From Paracoccaceae bacterium (GTDB lineage Bacteria > Pseudomonadota > Alphaproteobacteria > Rhodobacterales > Rhodobacteraceae), in the NCBI GenBank assembly GCA_019090795.1, contig JAHRVG010000075.1, positions 1 to 43,685 on the forward strand: DNA of 43,685 nt. The letters run 5' to 3'. Position numbers and translations under genes: made by a program. Below the pieces are notes generated by a model. That model was not told where the DNA came from. It ran no database searches and worked only from the letters and a program-made list of their open reading frames with translations. Of this stretch, positions 15,869-24,682 are shown one piece after another. Positions within the stretch are counted from its first letter, which is position 1. Each line of letters starts with the position of its first letter.

Positions 15869-17323
15869 TCAATCGCCTTGCAGCCAGTCCAAATCACGGG
15901 CCACACGAAAACCGATGTTGAAGCCTCGCCCAGTTTCTGGCAATTTCAAGCGAGCGGCTGCGCGAAGGTAATCAATTTCCCCGACCCAAGATCCACCACG
16001 AACTACCCTGTCGCACGACGATCTGTTAGGCCTGACCCAGGGGACCGCACCAGCAGGCCGTCCATTATAGTCGTCGTGCCAACAATCCTGAACCCACTCG
16101 GTGAGGTTGCCCGCCATATCGTATAAGCCAAAATTGTTGGGCAAGAAGTGCCCTACCTCAGACACGAACTCGGAGGGTTCATTACACCGAAGGCCTCGTC
16201 TGGTAACTTCAAATGTTGGCATCTCGACGTCTCGTGCATTGGCATAGTCACAGGCGTCGCCTTCATCGTCACCCCAGAAATAGAGCGTGTGGCTATCATT
16301 GGACGATGTCAGTCCACGAGCTGCATATTCCCACTCGGCTTCACTAAGCAGGCGATAAGGCCCCTCAGACGTCCCTACAGTTTGTAAGTTTAGCCAGTCG
16401 ATATAAGTCTGGGCATCGTCCCAAGACACCATGTCGATGGGGTTTTTGGCGTTGTCCTGCCAAGATACTCCCTGCTTACATTGTGGCCCGGCTTGAAGCT
16501 GAGTCGAGGTGAAACAAGTGTCCCACTGCTCTTGGGTTATTTCGGTTCGAGACACTGCAAAATGCGGAACAGCAATGACTTGTGGGGGCCACTCCCAAGA
16601 ATTATGGTTCATATCATCGGCAGCTCCCATGCTAAAGCTACCGGCGGGTAAAACAACCATCTCTGGACAATACTTGTCGTCACTACATTCGAGAAAGCGT
16701 CTTTGATCGACTGGCCTGCCCAATAACGACATCAGATCGGTAGCGGGGGTTTCAGAGAACGCTTTCCTAATCTGGCGCTTTTCTACATAGTCACCAAGGT
16801 AATCCCGAAAATAAAAGACGAGAGCAAGGAGGAGTATTGCAAGGCTAACAAACCCGATTAGGAATCGATGTAACGTGCGTTTACGTTTGGCGTTTTTGAT
16901 CGTCGTCGATGATAAGACCAGCGACCCACTGAGCAATCGGGAGACGACCTCATCCGGCGGAAAATCGGTGATCGATACGCCTTGAACACTGGAGCATATA
17001 CGTTGAAGATCGTTTACTTCGTCCTCTGATAAATCCACAAGCTGATCTTTAACTAGCAACGGCATGATAACCTTGTTGGCGAAATAACATGCCCGATATT
17101 CAGCTAAACATTCCGACGACTGAAGCCAGCTTTGTGTGACATAAAGCAAGACAATCTCGGCTCGCGTGATCTGGCTAGGAAGTTCCCGATCCCATGATAC
17201 GCCAGCAGGGATATGAATGTGATCGACGAAGTGATCATCAAATCCTTGTACAGTCAGCCAGCCCGACACCTGCGTGACGGCAGCGTCATCCTTACTCGCA
17301 TGGGAAATGAAAATACGGGTCAT
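15869..17323 (-). CDS. Membrane-anchored TIR - FGE/sulfatase-fold fusion
   Basis: A 484-residue protein; the start at 17323 (MTRIFISHASKDD) overlaps the previous stop as ATGA. The TIR domain covers about 1-130. RIFISHASKDD opens it, and SSECLAEYRAC (about 69-79) carries the conserved Cys and the predicted NADase Glu75. A single membrane helix follows at about 150-170 (GFVSLAILLLALVFYF). The FGE/sulfatase-modifying fold is C-terminal: VVLPAGSFSMG, NPIDMVSWDDAQTYIDWLN, YRLLSEAEWEYAARG, GLYDMAGNLTEWVQD, RVVRGGSW, NIGFRVARD at the end. With TIR inside, the FGE domain would face the periplasm. This C-type-lectin fold often serves as a binding module rather than an enzyme. It is the last gene of a five-gene operon. 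Likely a sensor-effector; this is inference. Confidence 0.88.
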   Translation of the reverse strand: MTRIFISHASKDDAAVTQVSGWLTVQGFDDHFVDHIHIPAGVSWDRELPSQITRAEIVLLYVTQSWLQSSECLAEYRACYFANKVIMPLLVKDQLVDLSEDEVNDLQRICSSVQGVSITDFPPDEVVSRLLSGSLVLSSTTIKNAKRKRTLHRFLIGFVSLAILLLALVFYFRDYLGDYVEKRQIRKAFSETPATDLMSLLGRPVDQRRFLECSDDKYCPEMVVLPAGSFSMGAADDMNHNSWEWPPQVIAVPHFAVSRTEITQEQWDTCFTSTQLQAGPQCKQGVSWQDNAKNPIDMVSWDDAQTYIDWLNLQTVGTSEGPYRLLSEAEWEYAARGLTSSNDSHTLYFWGDDEGDACDYANARDVEMPTFEVTRRGLRCNEPSEFVSEVGHFLPNNFGLYDMAGNLTEWVQDCWHDDYNGRPAGAVPWVRPNRSSCDRVVRGGSWVGEIDYLRAAARLKLPETGRGFNIGFRVARDLDWLQGD

Positions 17324-18891
17324 GTGACAGCACACAGCGCCTCACGGCGCTCTTGAATATGGCGCATTGTATATTTATCGTAGTAGCCGCGAAGTGTCAG
17401 TGTCGTCGTCACAATGTCTTCAGGATCAACATGGAGCGGGAGATCGAAAGACACCTCATGGGATTGACCGATATCAAGGACCGCTTCGCAATCGGAATGT
17501 ATCTGCTCGATCATCGTGCCATCTCTTAGAGACAACATCCGCGTCAGGCCCGACAGGAATGTTCGCTCATGTTCATGTTCAATCAGTTTGAAGCGTGCTC
17601 GCACCCCGTCGTAACGCTTAGAATCCTCAGCAGTTTTTTCGACGCCGATATGGTCCACCATGACCTTACCACTCGATATCCACTCTTGCGCCGTTTCACA
17701 CCAAGAATAGAGGTAGGGACAGCATCCTCCATCGGAATACGAAGCGAGAATAAGTGAATTGTGGGATCGCCCGTCAAACGGATAAGCCTCTCCGTTAACG
17801 ATGACGCCCTTCGGGAGTTCCGTTTGATCAAACACTGCCCGCTGGGACCTCAAGTTCGGCAAATCATTAGATTCATTGAACACGTTAAGGACCGGCTGCG
17901 CAGTGAACAACAATCGCTGAACAGCGAAGACGCTTTCACCTGGTTGCAGCTCGATCTGTCCCCAACTTAAAGGGCTAGACTCGGGCGGGGTATTGGGATC
18001 ATAGGCGCGCAGGCCGACTCTGGTGTCATTCGCACCGAAGAAATCATCAACTAGGATTGGCTCCGTTCCATCATTCTTACACACGACGATGTCTACATAC
18101 AGAGCGGGCGGCGCATAGCTCCCCCCGCCTTCGAACGCCCCCCCACAATTCAAATTCTGAATGTTCGACGTGAAAAACAAGGGCAAGAAATTTTCAACTG
18201 ATCCCGCTTGAATGTGATTCAAAAGTTCAAGGCTCTTGCTCGTATACCAGCGGATATTACGGGTGTGATCTTCTCCAGTTCCAGCTTGCCAGAGCCCGAG
18301 GTAATCGGCCAACTGACCTTCGAAATTCAGGAAATCATGGGAACCTGCAAAGCGCAGGAACCCATGTTGCTGAAAGCTGGAGTCTTTAAATGCGCGCCTC
18401 AGAAGATTTGGAATAGGGAAGAACGGCAACGTGTACGTGTTCGATTCGTCCCAATAACCAAGTGTGCGGTAGCGATTGTTCAGACCGTCTTCAATCGGCG
18501 ATCCACTGACCTTGCCTTGAGATCCACGCCCGTCGAATTCGACCGTCATTTCGTATGTTTCAAAAGCATACGAATAACGGTCCATTAGGCTCTGGAATGT
18601 CTTCAACGGTTTGTTTTCAATCAAATGAGTACTGCTCGCCATAGCTTCAAAATCGTCGAAAGCTTTCGGAAGCAGGCCGCGCCCAGCGCTGTCAGCTAGA
18701 ATGTCGCTTATCCGCATGAATGTCGCCGTTAGCGACTTGCCTTCGCCAAGCTGGCATTTGTACGATTTTGTTGAGACATCGCCGCTCCTGGAACGCCTCA
18801 CATCACAGGTCAGTGCATGGGCAGGATTGGCCGCAAGGGCTACTGAAGATGCGAAAGTCGCGAGAATATCTCTGCGGGTTACTTTGTGCAT
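17320..18891 (-). CDS. Exported protein A (twin-arginine-like signal), unknown family
   Basis: A 523-residue protein. Start chosen at 18891 (MHKVTRRDILATFASS), with TATGGAGA upstream; an in-frame extension to 18954 lacks support. Residues 1-26 look like a Tat-type signal: TRRDIL, a mild hydrophobic stretch, then AHA before the mature LTCDVRRSRSG. It is a clear paralogue of the next gene (18973-20541), sharing the CDVRRSR opening, STKSY, LGEGKSL and PFDGRSHN blocks, CPYL.SWC..AQEW, and an LRGYY motif near the end. No known catalytic motif is seen. It is coupled to the TIR-FGE gene by an ATGA overlap and would share the periplasm with that protein's FGE domain. Confidence 0.75.
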   Translation of the reverse strand: MHKVTRRDILATFASSVALAANPAHALTCDVRRSRSGDVSTKSYKCQLGEGKSLTATFMRISDILADSAGRGLLPKAFDDFEAMASSTHLIENKPLKTFQSLMDRYSYAFETYEMTVEFDGRGSQGKVSGSPIEDGLNNRYRTLGYWDESNTYTLPFFPIPNLLRRAFKDSSFQQHGFLRFAGSHDFLNFEGQLADYLGLWQAGTGEDHTRNIRWYTSKSLELLNHIQAGSVENFLPLFFTSNIQNLNCGGAFEGGGSYAPPALYVDIVVCKNDGTEPILVDDFFGANDTRVGLRAYDPNTPPESSPLSWGQIELQPGESVFAVQRLLFTAQPVLNVFNESNDLPNLRSQRAVFDQTELPKGVIVNGEAYPFDGRSHNSLILASYSDGGCCPYLYSWCETAQEWISSGKVMVDHIGVEKTAEDSKRYDGVRARFKLIEHEHERTFLSGLTRMLSLRDGTMIEQIHSDCEAVLDIGQSHEVSFDLPLHVDPEDIVTTTLTLRGYYDKYTMRHIQERREALCAVT

Positions 18892-18972
18892 TAAATATCT
18901 CCATAAGTTGGGGCTTGAATCGGAGAATTTTCTTCTAAAAGAACGTACATCCAAGCAGGTAGCACAAGCTCG

Positions 18973-20541
18973 CTATGCGAGAGCCAGTTCTCTGCATCGC
19001 TCGAAATCTTCTTGCAGGTAGTTCTCGTAGTAGCCACGCAGCCGCAGCCGAGTTTTTGTTACATCGGCGGGTCGCAAGTCCACAGGCGTGTCAAATTCGA
19101 GTTCCACCATTTGCCCAATGTCAAGAATTACGGGCCAATACTGAGCGCCTTTGGATGGTTGGATATGAAAAACTTCACCGCTTAGGGTCTCAATTTCGAG
19201 CTTGGCAGCCCGTATAGTCGTTCGCTCGTGTTCTCGCTCCACCAGCTTGAACTTTGTGCGCAGGTCCCCGAACTCTCGACTATCTTCACCTTCAAGATCA
19301 GCGGCATTGCAGTGGGTAAGAACTTTGCCGAGCTGGACCCACTCTTGCGCCTGATCACACCAAGACGACAAATAGGGGCAACTTCCCTTCCCTGCATATG
19401 AGGCGACAATCAAAGTGTTATGGGAGCGACCGTCGAACGGATAGCTTTCGCCGCCCATGACAATCCCTTTGGGCAATTGAGTGGGCCCGAATATGGCTTT
19501 TGAAAAGCTGCGTCTGCCACCGATCTGCGGATCATACTGGCCAAACGCCGAAAATAGCAGGCGCTGGATAGCGACAACACTTTCGCCAGGCGCTAACTCA
19601 ACCGGACGCCAGTCAAATCTACTTTCGCCAGCCGGTGTTGTAGGCGAATAGAGCCGCAATTCGCTTGTCGCGTCATTGGTACCAAAAAAATCATCAACCC
19701 GAAGCAATTCTGTACCAGTGTTGCGACATACGAGGGCATCAACATATAGAGCTGGTTGAGCATAATACGCTCCTCCAAACATCTTCCCTGCGCATTCGTT
19801 TGCATCTAATGTTGAATAATAGAGCGGCAAAAACCCTTGGACAGTACCCGCACCTATATGTTCCATGAGATCTAGATTTCCCAATTCACTAATAGTAGCG
19901 TCTACGAGACCCTGCTCAAACTTGTCAAACCCACCCATAGAGTCACGCCAAATCTGGACGTATTCTCGCCGCTTATCAGTCAGATGCTGAAAGTCTTCTA
20001 GAGTGGCAAACCGCAAAAATGCATCATCGGTATATTCATTAGGCCCGCGCATAGCGCGTCGCAATTCGTCTGGAAGAGGGAAAAAAGGTAATGTAGAATC
20101 CCCCAACCCATCCCAAACGCCAAGCGTTCGAAACCGAGTGCCTAAGGAAGAGTACTCTGCTCTATTGGTTTCTTTGTTATCATCTCGTCCATCAAAACTT
20201 ACGGTTAGGCTCTCAGGTTCGATTGGGTACGAGAATTGGCTCAGAAGGTTTTCAAAAGTTCCCAAAGCCGAAGTTTCAATCAGTTGGCTACCGGCCATAA
20301 GTGCATCATAGCCGCCTGGTAGTTGTTGCTTTCCGATTGTGTCAGCAACCAAATCACTCATCCGAATAAAGGTTGCATTCAAAGACTGCCCCTCCCCGAT
20401 TTGGCAGTTGTAGGATTTTGTGGATACGCCGTTCTTTCGGGATCGTCTGACATCACAGACCAATGCTTGGGCAGGTCCTGCGGAAAACAAAACTGACGAG
20501 GCAATCGAGGATAAAAGTGTGCGTCGATTTAAATTGGTCAT
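18973..20541 (-). CDS. Exported protein B (paralogue of A), unknown family
   Basis: A 522-residue protein beginning MTNLNRRTLLSSIASSVLF, with a twin-arginine-like signal and AQA as likely cleavage site before LVCDVRRSRKNG. It aligns end to end with the 17320-18891 product; conserved blocks include STKSYNCQIGEG, PLYYST/PLFFTS, ALYVD..VCRN(G/D)GTE, VDDFFG.ND, PFDGRSHN, and CPYL.SWC. Its ATG overlaps the stop of the trypsin-like gene (ATGA). Duplication of an exported gene inside one operon suggests two subunits of a complex or diversification of a recognition protein. No family recognised. Confidence 0.75.
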   Translation of the reverse strand: MTNLNRRTLLSSIASSVLFSAGPAQALVCDVRRSRKNGVSTKSYNCQIGEGQSLNATFIRMSDLVADTIGKQQLPGGYDALMAGSQLIETSALGTFENLLSQFSYPIEPESLTVSFDGRDDNKETNRAEYSSLGTRFRTLGVWDGLGDSTLPFFPLPDELRRAMRGPNEYTDDAFLRFATLEDFQHLTDKRREYVQIWRDSMGGFDKFEQGLVDATISELGNLDLMEHIGAGTVQGFLPLYYSTLDANECAGKMFGGAYYAQPALYVDALVCRNTGTELLRVDDFFGTNDATSELRLYSPTTPAGESRFDWRPVELAPGESVVAIQRLLFSAFGQYDPQIGGRRSFSKAIFGPTQLPKGIVMGGESYPFDGRSHNTLIVASYAGKGSCPYLSSWCDQAQEWVQLGKVLTHCNAADLEGEDSREFGDLRTKFKLVEREHERTTIRAAKLEIETLSGEVFHIQPSKGAQYWPVILDIGQMVELEFDTPVDLRPADVTKTRLRLRGYYENYLQEDFERCRELALA

Positions 20542-22271
20542 GATAATGCTCTTTGCGAGTTGGTGAAGTTATCCGATCCGATCTGATCTGAGGCTGTTGC
20601 CCGCGTCTGTCCATCATTCAGACTTTGGCGGATCGCGTTGACGATGGCGACGATCCAGATTGCTTCATTGGCCGCATGATGGCCCGGTTCGCCATCGATG
20701 CGCTCCATCTCGTCGCTGCCTGCGTGATGCAACCCGATCATCTTGAGTGTGGCGTTCAATGCAACGCCACCCGAACTACCTTTAATCGTACCTGTCTTGT
20801 AGTGAATGCGCCCTGGGCGAAGGGTATCTGAGCCACGATGGTCACCGTCATGCATCAACAGATCCGTGTTCTGAAACGAAAATGACGGCTCATCTGGATT
20901 GGGGTGTGAGATGACAAATACCTCGGCGGGCGGACAACTGGGAGCAGGAGGCAGGTAATCGATGATCTCGAAGTTAGACTTCTCGATAGGCAGATCGTCC
21001 TTGAAGGTAAACAGGCAGGCATCGTGGAGGCGAAATGGCGAAGACCAGAGCACTGCCTCAATTGCATAGTCACGCTTGGGATCATCAGAAAGGGTAAAGC
21101 GCACAGTTGCGTCTTTTGGGCGCATTGGCCGCAATGTCTCGTACTCTTCTGGGTGTTCACTGATCACATGATCATTGGTGAGTCCAAGCAGTTTCCCTTT
21201 CAATTGCGGAGAAATGTCCCCACCGTTCATGATACAACAGGTGCCGCGCGCGGCCCCCGAATGGCGATCCACAACAGACACCACGCTGTTACCAATCGAA
21301 AGAAAGTCCATCATCCAGCCACGTCCGCGCAACAAAGCGTTTGAAAACTGCGCCTGTAAATCATCTTCATTGGTCTGGCGTTGTCGGGCAATGTCGCTCG
21401 CGTCCATTAGGACTTCGCCATTCGCTTGGGCAAGGATATTGCGTTCGAGACCAGTCACGAGCAGTCTCGCCTCATCGCTAAAACGCGACAGCGCCCAAAC
21501 CGACTTGAACTGGCGCAGAGTCGAGTTAAGCTTGAAAACATCTGTGTCATCCGTGTCCAGCATCCCGCTGACCGCATCGGCGGCACCGCTCCAGTCCTTG
21601 CGGCTTATCCGAGCTTCGGCGAGTGATGACCAATCATAAAACCCACGCTCTTCTTCCGGAATTTTTCCGGTACTATTCTCTACCACATCGGCAAGCGCTT
21701 CTAAGTCCAAATCAAACGGCAGGTCAAAGTCTTCGATCCGAGCCCGTGTGCTGACCGCCAGCAGATTACCGATCAGCCAGTTTTGTTTGTTAGGCGCGCC
21801 AGCGCGGCCTTCATCATATTTACGCAACGATTGTTTGAGATGTTGCCTTGCCGCTATACGGTTTCCCTTCAGCGCGCTCAGGAACAAATCCTTATGAGCG
21901 CGACCTGCGATCCCTTTGGCCTCCGCGAAAAGTTCCGGATCCTCAATGAATTCATTTGCCAGAATGTCGAGCATCGCAATTCCAGCGCTGTGCCGCCCTG
22001 CTTCTATCGAAATCTGGGCCATATCGATCCGGTTCTTCCGAGACAGACGATCCGCGATGTTCATGCTTTCCAGGAAGGTTTCTGCTTCGGCCAAATAGCG
22101 TTCTTGCATTGATGTAGTGACAACAATTTGCAAGTCATTGTTGCTCAGTTCGTCTTCTTCTTCTTCTAACAAACGACGATTCAGATCCTTGAGCGTTTCA
22201 CCAGCAGCCTTTCGCATACCCCCCCGCGCCTGCGCGACAAATTTCTCTACCTCCGTGTCCAGACGTGTCAT
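20538..22271 (-). CDS. Helical-repeat protein with C-terminal trypsin-like protease domain
   Basis: Start placed at 22271 (MTRLDTEVEKFVAQARGG), one base after the hydrolase stop; the longer frame to 22403 overlaps the hydrolase gene. 577 residues. The first ~310 are helical with TPR-like alternation. The C-terminal ~235 are a trypsin-fold (S1/S46-like) peptidase with a full triad: His368 in GLTNDHVIS, Asp417 in RLHDACLFTF, Ser500 in GTIKGSSGGVAL. It has no signal peptide, so it is cytoplasmic. It sits between the alpha/beta hydrolase and the two exported proteins in one coupled operon. Repeat-protease proteins of this kind are common effectors in bacterial conflict systems. Confidence 0.85.
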   Translation of the reverse strand: MTRLDTEVEKFVAQARGGMRKAAGETLKDLNRRLLEEEEDELSNNDLQIVVTTSMQERYLAEAETFLESMNIADRLSRKNRIDMAQISIEAGRHSAGIAMLDILANEFIEDPELFAEAKGIAGRAHKDLFLSALKGNRIAARQHLKQSLRKYDEGRAGAPNKQNWLIGNLLAVSTRARIEDFDLPFDLDLEALADVVENSTGKIPEEERGFYDWSSLAEARISRKDWSGAADAVSGMLDTDDTDVFKLNSTLRQFKSVWALSRFSDEARLLVTGLERNILAQANGEVLMDASDIARQRQTNEDDLQAQFSNALLRGRGWMMDFLSIGNSVVSVVDRHSGAARGTCCIMNGGDISPQLKGKLLGLTNDHVISEHPEEYETLRPMRPKDATVRFTLSDDPKRDYAIEAVLWSSPFRLHDACLFTFKDDLPIEKSNFEIIDYLPPAPSCPPAEVFVISHPNPDEPSFSFQNTDLLMHDGDHRGSDTLRPGRIHYKTGTIKGSSGGVALNATLKMIGLHHAGSDEMERIDGEPGHHAANEAIWIVAIVNAIRQSLNDGQTRATASDQIGSDNFTNSQRALS

Positions 22272-22272
22272 T

Positions 22273-23202
22273 TTACAAAAGTACCCGCAGCGCGTCACGG
22301 ATAGTTTTTTGGGCAGCATATCGCTTGAAAGCGTGGGTCCAGACCCCGCCATTGTTCTGACGAAGATCCTCGACCACTTCTCCCCCGCCCTTCTGGTAGT
22401 CATTTCTCAGCCTTGGATCGGCCCGCGCGACTATATCCAATGGATCAAAAATATTCACCCAGCGTAGGTCGACCTTTTCGTACGGAAATCCGTCTTCTCG
22501 GCTGTATCCAGGTTTCAAGTTGGTTTGCATTTCAGACAAACCCAAAGGCGAACCGATGGTCATTAGATGTTTTACTTTTGGGCATTCTGGCACGTTCTTG
22601 AGGCAGTCATAAGCGATTACAGTGCCCATCGAATGCGTGACAAGAACAATCGGACCTTTTGCCTCAGCGGCTTTCAATTCGCTTACAAACCGTTGCCTGA
22701 TCACGTCTCTGACCTTGTAGGTCTCACCCGGGCGAGGGCTGTGTGTAACATTGTAAAGGTAGTGATGTGTGTCGCGGACAGCTGCACGCATCAGCGGCTT
22801 TTTGAGAAACCACGGCAATGGCACGGCCTCAGCCGCAGCACTGGCAAGATCAGCAGGCAGCTCAACTCGGTTGTTGTTACGTAGCTCGTCAGGGTCAAAG
22901 TCCATCTCACTGCCAAACGCGCGTAGAAAGGACTCATCCACCTCGTCCAAGCTTGGCCCGCCGGTTGCAAGTGCGCCAGTGCTTTCAAGCGATAACTCTG
23001 CGCTCTCTGCGACCTCAGCCCGAGCCAGCGGCTTAGAATAGAGCACGTCCGCCCAGTGCACTGATTTCACATGCACACGAGTTGTCAAATCAAGACCTTC
23101 ATTGTCGGCATAATCAGTCGCAAGCGCACTGTGCCAATGGTGGATTAGTACATCTTTTTCAGGCATATTGGAAATACCATGCACAAAGATAACTGTGGAC
23201 AT
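22273..23202 (-). CDS. Alpha/beta hydrolase (lipase/PGAP1-like)
   Basis: First gene of the five-gene operon. Start at 23202 (MSTVIFVHGISN) gives 309 residues; the longer frame to 23307 adds an unsupported N terminus. The fold is shown by VIFVHGIS (oxyanion strand), VLVTHSMGT with nucleophile Ser191, VNIFDPLDIVAR with Asp253 (or 256), and GGVWTHAF with His290. It is cytoplasmic, with no signal. Relatives hydrolyse lipid or peptide-like esters. In conflict systems such hydrolases can act as membrane-damaging effectors. The next gene starts one base after its stop. Substrate unknown. Confidence 0.85.
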   Translation of the reverse strand: MSTVIFVHGISNMPEKDVLIHHWHSALATDYADNEGLDLTTRVHVKSVHWADVLYSKPLARAEVAESAELSLESTGALATGGPSLDEVDESFLRAFGSEMDFDPDELRNNNRVELPADLASAAAEAVPLPWFLKKPLMRAAVRDTHHYLYNVTHSPRPGETYKVRDVIRQRFVSELKAAEAKGPIVLVTHSMGTVIAYDCLKNVPECPKVKHLMTIGSPLGLSEMQTNLKPGYSREDGFPYEKVDLRWVNIFDPLDIVARADPRLRNDYQKGGGEVVEDLRQNNGGVWTHAFKRYAAQKTIRDALRVLL

Positions 23203-23352
23203 AATGGATTTTTCATCTCTCAAAATTACACATTTTGAGGCCGCGATTCTTTGCAAAAATTGAAAGAACAAATTTCTCAGCATCAAAATTTTAAATAACC
23301 CCTCCAACCTGACAGGAAATCAAAGAAATGTACAGGAACTTTGAGTGTGAGG

Positions 23353-23559
23353 TTATTGCAGTTGCTCAACCAGCACTCTCCAATAGAGCTCAGCAGCTTC
23401 CTCAAAAATGAGGTTCGTCCCCTCTTTAGAGTCAAGGCTCACGCCTCGGATTTTCAGGAACAACGCTTGATCGCCCACTTCCACTGTAAGCTGTTCGTTA
23501 AAACTGCTTGTTGCCGCATTTCCGCGTCCTGAAAGCGCAATGCCTCCAAAATGCTCCAC
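23353..23559 (-). CDS. Small hypothetical protein between the two operons
   Basis: A 68-codon frame with a GTG start (GTG GAG CAT TTT), ending ...YWRVLVEQLQ. The composition is protein-like but the start has only a weak GGTAA-type site. It lies downstream of the TIR-like gene and about 150 bases upstream of the hydrolase start. Could be a real small component of either operon or spurious. No family recognised. Confidence 0.4.
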   Translation of the reverse strand: MEHFGGIALSGRGNAATSSFNEQLTVEVGDQALFLKIRGVSLDSKEGTNLIFEEAAELYWRVLVEQLQ

Positions 23560-23622
23560 TTACCTAGAAATGGCGCAAGCACAAATACAGTAAGACGATA
23601 GTGCTACACTTTCACAAGAATT

Positions 23623-24093
23623 TCATTTGAGCTCATTCGGCAACTTTGACCAAGTAACCACCTTTAACCCATTGCTCGAAACCCAGTCCGGCATGTTATT
23701 CGGCTTGCCATCTTTGGTGTGGGTTGCGACTACAGTTTTGCCAAGCGATAGGCTTTTCTCCACTTCCCATTTCACCCATTTGCTTTGAGCAGTATTATCA
23801 GAGATATGAACTACGCAGATCGAACTACGTTCGATACGCTCAGTGATTTTCTGTCTAATGTAGTCGGCTCGTTCGCTATCGTATGGCACCCTCACAGAAT
23901 GATCATTGAACTCTAAATCACTGTTGTCATTCTTAGCGTTTGCTCTAAGCAGATTCACCTCGTTCATATCTTCAGAGGCAAAACTAATAAAAACGTTCCG
24001 TTTCCCCCCCTGCAATGAGCGTTTCGCTTTCTCCTCGAGAGCGCTTATATTTCCCAACGTGTTCCAGCCGCCACCACTACCCCCGCCCATCAT
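23623..24093 (-). CDS. TIR-like (ThsB/DUF1863-type) protein with glycine-rich N terminus
   Basis: Start chosen at 24093 (MMGGGSGGG...) because AAGGAGACC lies directly before it; a longer frame to 24159 overlaps the QueC gene further. 156 residues. After the glycine stretch and a short helix comes a TIR-like Rossmann domain: RNVFISFASED, then SDLEFNDHSVR, ADYIRQKITERIERSSICVV, SKWVKWEVEKSLSLGK. This is the MTH538/DUF1863 branch that includes Thoeris ThsB. The conserved WVKWEVEKS segment carries the likely catalytic Glu. It is the last gene of the QueC operon, overlapping QueC by 17 bases. An exposed N-terminal Gly after Met removal would suit modification by the adjacent QueC-like enzyme; this is a hypothesis. 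Confidence 0.82.
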   Translation of the reverse strand: MMGGGSGGGWNTLGNISALEEKAKRSLQGGKRNVFISFASEDMNEVNLLRANAKNDNSDLEFNDHSVRVPYDSERADYIRQKITERIERSSICVVHISDNTAQSKWVKWEVEKSLSLGKTVVATHTKDGKPNNMPDWVSSNGLKVVTWSKLPNELK

Positions 24094-24682
24094 GGTCTCC
24101 TTCGAATTTAAACTCATTGCAGGCGATACACTCACCACACGGCTCCAAATTTCCAACATGGCACGAATATGTATCTCTTATGCCCTTCTGTCTGGCCAAT
24201 TCGACGACTTCGACTTTGTGAAACACAGAAAGCGGGGCTAGAACCTTGATGTCGCGCCCCATACAAGTTCGTATTATGCTCTCTGCGTCGCTGAGAAATT
24301 TTGCGGTTTGATCTGGGAAAAGACTTGTGTCTTCATGTAGAAGACCAATTGAAATTCCATCGGCTTCGACTTGGTATGCATAGGCTGCAGCCGTAAGCAA
24401 AAACAACATATTCCTTCCCGGCGTGAACGCGTCCTCCGAGACGTGTAAACTGCTGTCGGTCAAGCCGGAGCGAATTAGCTCTCCATACCCCCCAAGGCCG
24501 GCCACAGAAGGCTCTGCAAGGCTCAGATGGGACATGGCCCTAGTACATGCTTGCAGCTCAAGATAACGTGACCGCTGGCCATAATCCACAAACAGCGGAA
24601 ATTGGCGAACACCTTCTTCATCCGCAAGCTTCGCCATGAGTGTGGAATCCAATCCACCAGATACCAAACTAACGATACTCAT
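24077..24682 (-). CDS. queC-like: QueC-like 7-cyano-7-deazaguanine synthase family enzyme
   Basis: Start at 24682 (MSIVSLVSGGLDSTLMAK), overlapping the Ogg-type stop as ATGA; 201 residues, close to standard QueC length. SGGLDST is the ATP-pyrophosphatase loop. A zinc site is seen near the C terminus as CHVGNLEPCGECIAC. FVDYGQRS and GRNMLFL are also QueC-like. Housekeeping QueC makes preQ0 for queuosine. Here it lies in a conflict operon beside a TGT fusion and an Ogg-type glycosylase, as in type IV CBASS (Cap9) and Qat (QatC). I infer a specialised paralogue acting on a protein or nucleobase rather than queuosine supply. No other queuosine genes (queD, queE, queF) are present. Confidence 0.88.
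   Translation of the reverse strand: MSIVSLVSGGLDSTLMAKLADEEGVRQFPLFVDYGQRSRYLELQACTRAMSHLSLAEPSVAGLGGYGELIRSGLTDSSLHVSEDAFTPGRNMLFLLTAAAYAYQVEADGISIGLLHEDTSLFPDQTAKFLSDAESIIRTCMGRDIKVLAPLSVFHKVEVVELARQKGIRDTYSCHVGNLEPCGECIACNEFKFEGDHDGRG

Noticed and set aside
15703-15921. 72-residue gene on the plus strand
   Set aside because: It is antisense to the TIR-FGE 3' end, and the intergenic part is better explained as the region upstream of mobC.
15869-17323. Diversity-generating retroelement
   Set aside because: The FGE fusion resembles DGR targets, but no reverse transcriptase or template repeat is visible in the window.
24077-24682. Housekeeping queuosine synthesis by QueC
   Set aside because: No queD, queE or queF is present and the neighbours are TIR and Ogg-type conflict genes, so a specialised role is more likely.
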